Shown here: in pieces, positions 1 through 7,678 of the stretch
How positions within the stretch are numbered: the first letter of the stretch is position 1
How the letters are laid out: every line of letters starts with the position of its first letter
Source of the DNA: Auxenochlorella pyrenoidosa
Lineage: Eukaryota > Chlorophyta > Trebouxiophyceae > Chlorellales > Chlorellaceae
NCBI GenBank assembly: GCA_001430745.1
Contig: KQ482066.1
Span: 401,920 to 415,715 of the forward strand
Length of the DNA stretch: 13,796 nucleotides
Direction of reading: 5' to 3'
Translations under genes and position numbers: made by a program
The notes under the pieces: model-generated
Databases searched by the model: none
What the model saw: only the letters and a program-made list of their open reading frames with translations
What the model was told of the DNA's origin: nothing

Positions 1-32
1 AGCCCCGCCCCCCCCCCCTCCCCCTGCCGCAG

Positions 33-744
33 GCCCTTTGAGTTTGGCTCGCAGCTGCGGCACTGGGCAGACTGGTTCTACCCCCACGTGAGCGCCACCT
101 GGGTGCATGCTGCAGGGAGGGCCCAGGCGCTCATGCCCCCACAGCAGCTGTGTGTGGCGAGGGTGGCCCGCTGCACGCAGCGCCGGCCCCCATGCTCTTC
201 CCCCCCCTGGGCACCCCGCCTGCAGATTCTCCCTCCCCCCCGGCCCGCCACCCGCTGCAGATCGGCTTCGAGGTGCAGCATGCGGTGCACTGGTACGGGC
301 TGAATGTGGAGGACCCAGCTGCCTCGACTCCCAGCCAGCGGGAGAAGGACCGGGTGAACCCCGACGAGTCCAGGTCAGCAGCCTGAGGGCTGCCGAGTGG
401 GTGGCCAGAGGGGGCGTACTGTGGCGCCGCGCGCTCTCTAGCGCAAGCCCTGCGTGGCTACGCCACGCACCGCAGCGAGCCGGAAGGCTTGCGGGCTGGC
501 ACGCCTGCGCCGTGCACCTTGCCTGCGCCCACAGCTGCTGAGCATGCCAGCTGTTTACCCCACTCCCCACCCCCGCAGGTACAAGCGGGACCGCCACACC
601 ACCCTGCCATTCGCGGCGCTGCGCGAGATGCTCGTGCGCATAGCGGCAGCGGGGCGCGACCGAGAAAAGTACCTGCAGCAAGTGGAGGCCAGGCAACACT
701 ACGTGAAGCTGCTGCCGGGCGCAGAGCTGCAGCCACTCGAGTGA
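33..744 (+). CDS. C-terminal three exons of an unidentified protein (5' partial)
   Basis: I do not recognise the family. Three exons are supported: 33-87, 261-373 and 579-744, ending in TGA at 742-744. The first follows a long C-rich pyrimidine tract and an AG at 31-32. The donors are GTGAGC (88) and GTCAGC (374); the acceptors are CTGCAG and CCGCAG. Phase is kept at both junctions, giving about 110 residues. The first exon is aromatic-rich (FGSQLRHWADWFYPH), the second continues with HAVHWYGLN, and the last is charged and helical with the end LLPGAELQPLE. The density of Trp, Tyr and His suggests a folded, conserved domain, perhaps an enzyme, but this is only an impression. No membrane segment is visible in this part. 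The gene converges on the coiled-coil gene at 1229. Its start and upstream exons lie outside the window. Confidence 0.7.
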
Positions 745-1228
745 ATTGTGCAATGCCGGTCATTGAGGCAGCCTGTCCTGCCCCGAGGCTGCCCTTTGAA
801 CGAATGACGACGTCATACGCATGTGGATGAACCCACCACCCTATTCCTCCTCTTCTTCCCAAATAGCTTCTTTCGGAGTGCTCTGCCTCGCATTGCTCAT
901 TTCATGTTCTCCACCTGATCCGTGTTATTATGCTCATCATTCTTTGCAACCAAACTACAATGGCAAGTTCATCAAGAGCAAGCAAAAACGTACAGCACCG
1001 AGGGTGGAAAGAAGGGCATTTGAAGTCGGTCGGTAAGCACCCAGTGTCATCAGCAGTCAGGTGGGTAGGAAAACAAATTGTGGAGTCGCGTCTGTCCAAC
1101 AAGGCCCAGAAATAATCAGGGCAGTGGTTACGTTACGTTTGGAGCAGCGATTGCCGGTGGCATGAAAGCCAGCCATCAGCTGCCGTCAGCACCCATCTGT
1201 CGGTCAAAGTCTGCGGGTCAAGAGTCTG
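745..1228. other. Intergenic gap between two converging genes (3' UTRs)
   Basis: No gene is supported in these 484 bases. Base composition is visibly less GC-rich than the flanking coding sequence, as expected for untranslated 3' sequence. I found no TGTAA on either strand. On the minus strand there is a tandem CGTAA pair (1128-1137), about 95 bases after the stop at 1229, which could be a variant poly(A) signal for the coiled-coil gene, but this is weak. Confidence 0.6.
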
Positions 1229-4200
1229 TCAGCCAAGCAGGTCGTGCAGCTCCATGTCCAGGGAAGCAAGGTCAAACAGGCTGCGCGGCAGCGCCTGCTC
1301 CGCATGCGGAAGGGCAAAGCCCGGCTGCTCGTGCTGCCGAGCGAGCCGGTGCGTCAGCTGGAGCTGGGCCCCGGCAGGCTGCGATGCATGTGCCGCCTCT
1401 ATAGCATCTGCCTCTGGGGTGGCCGGTGCCTCGCTCGCCGGTGCCGGCAGCAGCAGCGCCCGCGGCGGGCTGCGTTGCACCAGCGCTAGCCCTGGCAGCA
1501 GCGGGCCGCTCACCCGCCGACTTGCTGCCGACTCGGCTGGCCAGCCGTCTTGGCTGTCGCTGCCGCTACTGCTGATGCTGCTGCCGCTGGCCGGGCGCTT
1601 GGGTCCGTGCTGGTCCCCGCCGCTGTCAGAGGCCACCGCCGCCCCACCCGCCGCCGCGGTGGCAGAGGCCTGCTTCTTCTGCGGGGTCTGGCTGCTGTTC
1701 ACCTCCAGGTGCTCCGGGTCTGGCTCCAGCTCGTTGCTCAGCCAGTCCCTGCGGGATAGAGAGCAGGGGCCGTGGGTGCTACATCCGGATGTGCTGGGCC
1801 GGGCATGTGCGTGCTGCTGCTGCGCCCTCTGCAAGGCAGGGCCCCCCATCACAATGATCGCAGGCATTTAGGCAGGCTGGGGGGTGCCTGCGCTGCAGGT
1901 GGGGCACTGAACTGGCAGCTGTTGAGGCAGCACTCACGAGTTGCCGGGCCCCGGGCTGGGCAGGTCCCAGTGGTGGCTCAGCGAGGCCACGCCGCCCTCG
2001 CCGCAGCTGCCCTGGCTGGCTGCCGGCTGCGCGGTCCCCCGCGCTGCCTCCCGTTGCTGCTGCTGCTGCTGCTGCGCTGACCGGCCAGCACACGGCAGGG
2101 CCTCAGAGCCTGCTGCTGCAGACGACGCGCTGAGTTCCACATCCAAAAGCTGCCGCCCCTCGCTGCCGTGGTCGCCGGGCAGGCGCAGGCTGGGGCTGCT
2201 GGCGGCAGCGCTGCCGGGCGCCTCCAGCTGCAGCGGCGGCGGCCGGGCTGCCACAGGCGACAGAGCCTGCTGCAGCTGATCCCACAGCCAGTCCTCTGTC
2301 TGCTGCAGCGATCCGCTATGCGCGGCAGCTCCTGCTGCGGCCGCTGGCGCTGTCAGCTGCGGTGACGGCGGTGCAGCGGCAGCAGCACAAACAGCTGCGG
2401 GCGTGATAGCAAGCACCGCACCGGCTGCAAGCTGCAAACTCAACTGCTGCTGGGGTGAAACAGCCTGCACAGCTGGGCCCGCAACAGGGCCTTGCGGCCT
2501 CACGGTTATCGCGCCATCGGCGCCATCTTGCTGCGAGTTTGCCGCCTCTGGCGCGCGCTGCTGCTGCCGCTGCTGCTGCTGCTTTGGTGGCGGCGAGCCC
2601 GCAAGCGGGTTGCTGCGCCACAGCGGAGGCACTGCGGCGGACCAGAAGGCAAGGATGGACCACACAGGTATGAGAAGCAACCAACATTGGAGACAGCTGG
2701 CAAACACAATTGTAATAAAGTGCTCAGGCACGCCTCCTAGTCACCTGGTGTATCGCCTCCAGGGCTCATCAGCTGCTGCATGCCGCAGGCGCCCTGCGCG
2801 TCCTGAGTCAGCGGGGCTGGTGCCGCCTGGAACGCTCTGTTGGGCCGCCATGCAGCGATGCTCCCTGCCTCGTCGTCCTGCTGCTGCGGCCGCTGCTGCT
2901 CTTGCTGCTGCTGCTGCGCACGCCTCGCTGGCGTCAAATCGCCACCAACCGCCCGTCCTGCACGCTGCTTGAGCTCAGAGATGGGGCTGCGTGTGCCTGC
3001 CGCCTTTTGAGGCCGCGGGCGCCCCGCACCTGTCGCCAGCTGCTTGAGCTGGGCAATGGGGCTGGGAGCACTCTCCAGCTGTGCCAGGTCGCACTCAAGC
3101 AGCGCTATCTGCTCATCCAGCACAGACGTGTACAGCTGCATCAAGCCGGGCTCCTTCAGAGGCAGGACTGCCGCAGCCGAGGGATGCCCGGGCTCGGGTT
3201 CCGGCAGCCCCGGCGCAGGCCAATCCAGCGCTGCGCTGCCACCATGTTGCATACCCTCTTCCAGCTGCCACGCTGGCTCGACCCCCGCCTCCAGCTCCCA
3301 CCAGCTGGGGTCCTCTGCCTGCCGCTCCGCAGGGTGCTGCTGGGCAGCAGCAGAGCCTGGCGGCTCTGCATGGCTGCCCAGCCGACTACCCTGCTGTGCC
3401 CTGCGTTGCTCCTGCAGGCGTGCCAAGGCTCGCGTCGGCGATGGCTCTGCGGGGATCAGGCTCCGTCTGCCGCTGCCGCTGCTGCGCCGCTGCTGCAGGT
3501 GCCCGGGCTGCTGCCCGACCAATCCCTGCCTTGGCGGCGCCTTGACTGCATTCAGCGCCCGCTTGCTGGCCACTCCTGGCTGCTGCTGAGGCTGCTGCGG
3601 CAGCGGCGCGTGCCGACCGGCGTTGTCTCGGCCGTCAATACGATCGGCCATGGCTGCGCCTGTGCCCGGCCTGCTTGGCCTGAGCGGCGGGCTGGGGGTG
3701 ACCCCCTCGCCAGCCAGCGCGCGCCGCAGCTCATCCCGCAGCGCCGCCTCGGTGGCAGCCTTCTGGCGGAGCGCTGCTCGCAGCTGCCTGGCCTGCGCAA
3801 CAGCGTGAGAGTAGCAACGCATGCGGGGGCTTCAACTCCAGGTGGGTGGCCCACATGTGCTGCTCCGCGTCCTTCAGCCGCCAGCTAGCACCGCCCCCTT
3901 GGGCGCCATGCACCTTGTACCCCCTGAGCCCACCTCCTTCTGCGCCTCTGCTGCCGCGGTGCGCTCCAGCTCCAGCTGCTGCCGCAGCGACTCGCGCTCC
4001 TCCGCCAGGGCCCCAGCCCTGGGCCTGCAGAACACAAGAGAGGGGGGCAAGCACCCGGGGCCGACTGTTTCCAGCCTGCATGCCCACACACAGCAGCGGT
4101 CCCGGTGTCCTGTTGCGGTGGACGACCGCCTTTGCCCTGCAGCTCAGTCGTCCATGAGTGCACACACACGGGAGCCATCTTGTGCCGGGCGCCGCCCTGT

Positions 4201-6098
4201 CGCCTCCCACCTGAGGGCATCCAGGACGTTGCGCAGCTCAGCCGTGGCGGCCCGCTGCTTCTCCAGCGCCGCCTCGGCTGCCTCTGCCCGCTGCTGCAGC
4301 TGCTGCCGCTCCTTCTGCTGCTGCAGGCCACCATGGGCAAAAACGCGCTGATGATTTGCATCCCACTGCACCAGGCACATTCCCTCTCAGAAGCTGCACC
4401 GTCTCGGACCCTGCATGCCAGCAACCCCGGTTTGCCCCCATCCAAAGTTGCTGCCACATCCCCTCCTAGCTTGCCTGTGCCAGTGCCGTCTGCTGCGCCT
4501 GCAAGTGCGCCCGCGCCTGCTCCAGCGCCGACGTCAGCTGCGCCACATGCTGCCTGGCATCCGACAGCTGCACCGACAGCTCCAGCGCCTCCTCCTGGCC
4601 CTGCGCTTGTAAACCAAGCACGCGGCCAGCATGTTGGTTCCTGGCTGCTAGCATTGGGAATACATTTGAGGGCAAGGACGCCTCCCCGCTGGCTGCCAGC
4701 GCCCACAGACGTGACCGCCAGTTTTCCTGGACTCTCAACCAGCCCACGCACCCGCGCCACCGCCTTGAGCAGCGTGCCCGGCACCTCGGCCCCCGCGCTG
4801 CGTGTCAGCTGCTCCGCCGCCAGCTCCAGCCCACGTTTCAGGCAGGCCGCATCCAGCGCCGCCGCATGCGCCGCCTCCTCTGCTGCGCTGGCTCGCGCCT
4901 CGGCTTCATGCAGGGCATGCGCCTGCAACAGGGCGGCAGTGCTATCATGATGGCGCACACGGTGGGAACCCTGAATGCTCGTTCTCGTGCTCTGTTTCAC
5001 CGTAGTTATTGGCCCCCCTCTGCCCTCCCTACCTGCGAGTCCAGCTGTCCCTTGAGGTCACGGCAGTGCTGCTGCAGCTCCACAGCGCCGCGCACTGACA
5101 GCAAGCGGGCCTCCAGTTTACGCACGTACGCCTGGGTGCCTGTTGTCGCATGGGACGGGTGGGGCAGGGCCGGGGGCTGGGCAGTCGGTGCTTGTCGAGT
5201 GAAATGTGCAGCTGTACCCAGCGCCCCCCAGCACGGCAAGAAGACGTATGCACAAGGTTCCACAGGTCCCCACATGCCTGCAACAATGCACACTTGGATA
5301 AGCGTACTCCTGGAAAGGACGCACACATCCGGCCACACAGCCCGGGACAACCGTTCTACACTCCTCAGGGCCCCCCCCACCTGCCGCCTCCGCCTCCAGC
5401 GACCCCTTGTCCGCCATGAGCCGCTCCACGGTGCGCCGCGCCAGCTCCAGCGCCTTCTCCCGCCCCTCCAGCTCGCCACGCAACTGGCGCACCTTCTGAC
5501 GCAGGTCTGCCACCGCTGCCTCCTGCCGCTCATGCGCCGACAGCAGCGTCTGCACATTTCCAAGAAGCGCCGGGGGTAAGCACGGCAGGAGTGAAGAGCG
5601 CAGGACAACAGCTTGCCCTGTTTAGGACAGCAGATGTGCACAAAAACACAGCTGCTCCCGCAGCAGACCTGGAAGTCACGGTCCATCTGCCCCGCCTTCT
5701 TTCGCAGCGTTGCCACCTCGCTGCTGTTCGCCGGCCGCGCCATGCGCTGGCCGGATTTGGACTTGAAGAACGACTCCTGCAACATGGAGCAAGTTGCAGT
5801 GTGAAGGGAAAGCACTCATTCTTGGAACAATTGCTGGAGCCTGCCAGAAGCAGCCGGTTGAGGCGGCCTGCGCACCCGCCACGCCAGCACACCATAGTCG
5901 ACGGCGTGGCGTCGAGGTGCCAGCTTGGGGCCTCCGCCCGCGCCCGGCACTCACCGCTAGTGAAGAGCGATGGAGGGCCAGCTTGGGCGCAAAGACCAGC
6001 GAGCTATTTTCCTCTAGGCCAGGCGCCAACAGCTCCGCCATAGCTGTGGCCGAGCGTGGGCGACTTGGGTTCATCAGGGCGGCATTTCTCTCACGCAT
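1229..6098 (-). CDS. Large coiled-coil, Gln/Ala/Pro-rich protein of unknown function (11 exons, about 1095 aa)
   Basis: Family not recognised. Predicted exons: 5955-6098, 5669-5776, 5381-5549, 5033-5139, 4752-4922, 4475-4600, 4211-4320, 3934-4024, 2745-3792, 1938-2631, 1229-1748. They sum to 3288 nt with phase kept throughout. The start is the ATG at 6098-6096; the stop is TGA at 1231-1229. Residues 1-48 are a Ser/Ala-rich head. Residues of about 75-375 are heptad-like and rich in Glu, Gln, Arg, Ala and Leu (for example ERESLRQQLELERTAAAEAQ), a long predicted coiled coil. The rest is low complexity with poly-Gln runs, a duplicated SPI..LKQ motif and Trp-containing acidic motifs. No catalytic motif, signal peptide or membrane span is seen, so a cytosolic or nuclear scaffold role is plausible inference. 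The intron after exon 6 uses a GC donor. Least certain are the exon 5 donor (4752), the 3793-3933 intron, which could hide a micro-exon near 3855-3884, and the 2632-2744 intron. Divergently transcribed from S2P. Confidence 0.75.
2054..2074 (-). repeat. CAG/CAA tract coding a run of seven Gln
   Basis: Six CAG and one CAA codon on the minus strand lie inside exon 10 of the coiled-coil gene. It is a short microsatellite-like coding repeat that could vary in length between strains. Confidence 0.9.
2555..2584 (-). repeat. Interrupted CAG tract coding a Lys/Gln/Arg stretch
   Basis: The minus strand reads KQQQQRQQQR near the start of exon 10 of the coiled-coil gene. The tract is Gln-rich but interrupted by Arg, which gives it positive charge. 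Confidence 0.85.
2632..2744 (-). other. Predicted 113-nt intron with an in-frame stop at its 5' end
   Basis: The donor is G|GTGACT (2745|2744) and the acceptor CCGCAG ends at 2632. Joining them keeps phase (G plus TG gives Val692). If the intron is not removed, the frame stops at TAG 2739-2737, two codons past the donor. The downstream open frame has no ATG of its own before the repeats, so a separate gene starting here is unlikely. The intron is AT-richer than its exons (it contains ACAATTGT), which supports its being an intron. Confidence 0.65.
2878..2916 (-). repeat. Interrupted CAG tract coding a Gln-rich stretch
   Basis: The minus strand reads QQQQQEQQRPQQQ in exon 9 of the coiled-coil gene. 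It is the third Gln-rich block of this protein. Confidence 0.85.
2959..3063 (-). repeat. Two copies of a ten-residue SPI..LKQ motif
   Basis: Within exon 9 the protein contains SPIAQLKQLA (residues of about 586-595, codons from 3063) and SPISELKQRA (about 611-620, codons from 2988). Seven of ten residues match, and each copy is followed shortly by Gly-Arg. The start-to-start spacing is 25 residues. The motifs stand out because the surrounding sequence is low complexity. Function unknown; a short binding motif or a phosphorylatable Ser-Pro site are possibilities. Confidence 0.75.
4321..4474 (-). other. GC-AG intron in the coiled-coil gene
   Basis: The exon reads ...LAQ and is followed by CAG|GCAAGC (donor at 4474-4469), then by an in-frame TAG. 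No GT donor lies nearby in a usable phase. The acceptor is CCTGCAG ending at 4321, and the coiled coil continues in phase 0 with QQKERQQLQ. CAG|GCAAG is the usual consensus for GC donors. Confidence 0.75.
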
Positions 6099-6231
6099 GA
6101 CTGCGCCATGAACAGCCGGAGACAGCCAAGGGCGATTCTGATGGTGCTGCGCTGCGCTGGCGGCGCAGTTCCACTAGGCCAGAACGCCTCGCTGGGCTTG
6201 AACAGGATCGGAACTGAGCTTGTCTCACAAT
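6099..6231. promoter_or_regulatory. Putative bidirectional promoter between divergent genes
   Basis: Only 133 bases separate the ATG of the coiled-coil gene (6098, minus) from the ATG of S2P (6232, plus), so 5' UTRs and promoters of both must lie here or overlap the neighbouring gene. No TATA box is obvious. There is a short inverted repeat, CTGCGC/GCGCAG with a 5-nt spacer, at 6152-6168. Function is inferred from position only. Confidence 0.5.
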
Positions 6232-7553
6232 ATGATCCCGCCTCTGGCCTTTTGGGCAGCCTGGGCGGGGCTATGGGCTTTCGTCCGCCTGCTCTGCTCA
6301 CTCACTGTCTTGACAACAAGATGCGGCACAGCCATAGAACAGGATTGGTGGCGCGTCACCTTCCGCTACAGCGCCAGGGGTGGCGGGTGGGTGTCCACAG
6401 CCCACCCCACGCCTGTGTGCACACCCGGTGCCAGCTCTTCATGCTTCATGTGCCTTTACGCGCTCGATTGGTGTGGTGAACCTGCTTCGATTCATGTCAT
6501 CACTGGACTTGCCTGTGGCTATTTGTGCACATGCCCTGTCCCGCCTCCTCTCGCCTCCCTGCAAGCCCGCGCAGGCTGGCCGACGGCTTGGGCGCTCAGC
6601 AGCGCCGCTGGCTGCGCCGCTGGTTCACCTGCGGCGCCGCAGTCGGCCTTGTGGCTGCTTGCGCCAGCGTGGCCCTCCTTGTCAGCGAGCTGCACGCCCT
6701 GCTGCGCCCGGCGCCAGCGGTTGAAGGGCCCGCTGCAACAGGGGCTGGACCCCAGCTGCAGCTGGCGCTGCCAGGCGTCACCTTGCCCGCCACCCATGCG
6801 CTGCCGCTGTGGCTGGCACTGGCCGCGTCGCTGACAGCCCACGAGGTGGGACCCTGCAGGTGCACATGTTGTTTGAGCCACAGGCTTTCCTCGTCGGCAG
6901 CCGACCAGTTGTTGCTGCTTTCTCTCCTGTCCCTTGGCCATGCTGCCCTCCCAGCCACCCACCCACCCTCCACGCCATCTGATCCCCCTGCCCAGGCTGG
7001 CCATGCGCTGGCGGCCGCGGCCGAGGGCGTACACGTCAGCGGCGCGGGGCTGAGCCTGCTGCTGCTGCTGCCAGCGGCTTTTGTGCAGCTGGACTCTGCT
7101 GACCTGGCAGCCCTGGACCGGGCCAGCATGCTGCGGGTGGCGACTGCCGGCGTGTGGCACAACGCTGCGCTGGGCCTGGCCTGCTGGGCCGCGCTGGCAG
7201 CGCTGCCAGCCGGCGGTGGCGACGGAGGTGGCGTGGCAACCGCTGCTGCCGCTGTGGCGCTGCTGCGCCTGGTGCTGGGCTACACTGTCTCTCTGTCTGT
7301 GGCCCTGGCCGTGCTCAATATGGCACCGGTTCACTGTCTGGACGGCCAGCAGGCGCTTGAGGCACTCCTGCTGCGGCCACGCCGGCCAGCCAAGGAGCTG
7401 CCAGACAGCTGCGATGCTGGCGCCGCGGGCAGCGGCGACGGACGAAGCAAAGGCGGGCGGGCAGGCGCGGTGCAGTGGGTGCTGCATGCCGGCACGACTG
7501 CGTATGCAGCAGTTGTGCTGCTGCACATGGCGCGCGTGCAGCGGGGCTTCTGA
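6232..7553 (+). CDS. S2P: Site-2 protease (intramembrane zinc metalloprotease, M50), PDZ-less
   Basis: S2P-type enzymes cut membrane-anchored transcription factors inside the bilayer after a first luminal cut; in animals and plants this happens in the Golgi (SREBP, ATF6, bZIP17/28). The substrate here is unknown. Exons 6232-6386, 6575-6845 and 6996-7553 give 327 residues. The zinc motif HEAGH is His141-Glu142 plus Ala143-Gly144-His145, split by intron 2. The family WHN triplet is at 196-198. The second metal-site motif is Asn250-Met-Ala-Pro253 followed by Leu-Asp258-Gly. Hydrophobic segments lie near residues 4-26, 65-88, 125-140, 155-170, 198-212, 230-250 and near the C-terminus. The ATG start gives MIPP, which resembles the start of animal S2P. 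Animal and plant S2P are longer, with a PDZ region between WHN and NxxP; here only a short Gly-rich loop is present. The exon 2 acceptor could instead be at 6565. Confidence 0.88.
6846..6995 (+). other. 150-nt stop-free intron splitting the S2P HEAGH motif
   Basis: Donor GTGGGA follows the HE codons; the acceptor CCCAG precedes GCT GGC CAT (Ala-Gly-His). The length is exactly 50 codons and the frame stays open through it. Its translation is Cys/Ser/Pro-rich and unlike the family. Removing it restores the M50 motif, so it is almost certainly an intron. Confidence 0.88.
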
Positions 7554-7678
7554 TGCCCGTTCGCCATGCCCTTCCCTCTCAACATGCAAACAGCCGCCGT
7601 GTTTTGGTTACACAACAGGCAGGCCTGCACAGGAAGGCAGAGCGCAGGCGGCAGCGGCGCCACAGGCAAGGCGACTGG
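7554..7678. other. Short convergent intergenic region (3' UTRs of S2P and BRM)
   Basis: The two stop codons face each other across 125 bases, so the 3' UTRs probably overlap. No ORF or RNA gene is supported here. A minus-strand TGTAA is present, but I saw no plus-strand TGTAA for S2P. Confidence 0.7.
7608..7612 (-). terminator. TGTAA poly(A) signal of the BRM gene
   Basis: The minus strand reads TGTAA 67-71 bases after the BRM stop (TAG, 7681-7679). TGTAA is the characteristic green-algal poly(A) signal. It is the only minus-strand TGTAA I found in the window, and it sits where one is expected. Confidence 0.7.

Noticed and set aside
804..816. Inverted repeat ATGACG-A-CGTCAT resembling a bZIP-type site.
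   Set aside because: It is in the gap between two converging genes, not upstream of a start, and is short enough to be chance.
2711..2719. TGTAATAAA on the plus strand, a combined algal and animal-like poly(A) signal.
   Set aside because: It lies in an intron of a minus-strand gene and no plus-strand gene ends here. Another plus-strand TGTAA at 12055-12059, also intronic, shows such matches occur by chance.
2645..2731. Hydrophobic stretch (FITIVFAS...WLLLIPVW) at the head of an open minus-strand frame, resembling a signal anchor of a separate membrane protein.
   Set aside because: It starts with GTG, not ATG. It is the translation of a predicted intron (2632-2744); splicing joins the flanking frames in phase.
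3855..3884. Possible 17- or 30-nt micro-exon of the coiled-coil gene with a CAT|GTGGGC donor.
   Set aside because: Phase allows it, but the direct joint from 3934 to 3792 is simpler and gives an unbroken coiled coil. Left as an alternative.
2902..3888. Long plus-strand open frame (328 codons) opposite exon 9 of the coiled-coil gene; many similar ones over the window, such as 9234-10715.
   Set aside because: In GC-rich DNA, antisense frames stay open by chance. These translate to Arg/Pro/Ala/Cys-rich sequence with no family resemblance and cross the exons and introns of well-supported minus-strand genes.
6525..6574. S2P starting at the upstream end of the continuous open frame (6525) instead of 6232.
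   Set aside because: That frame has an in-frame ATG only by chance. The exon at 6232 supplies the expected first membrane segment and joins in phase through a good donor (GTGGGT, 6387).
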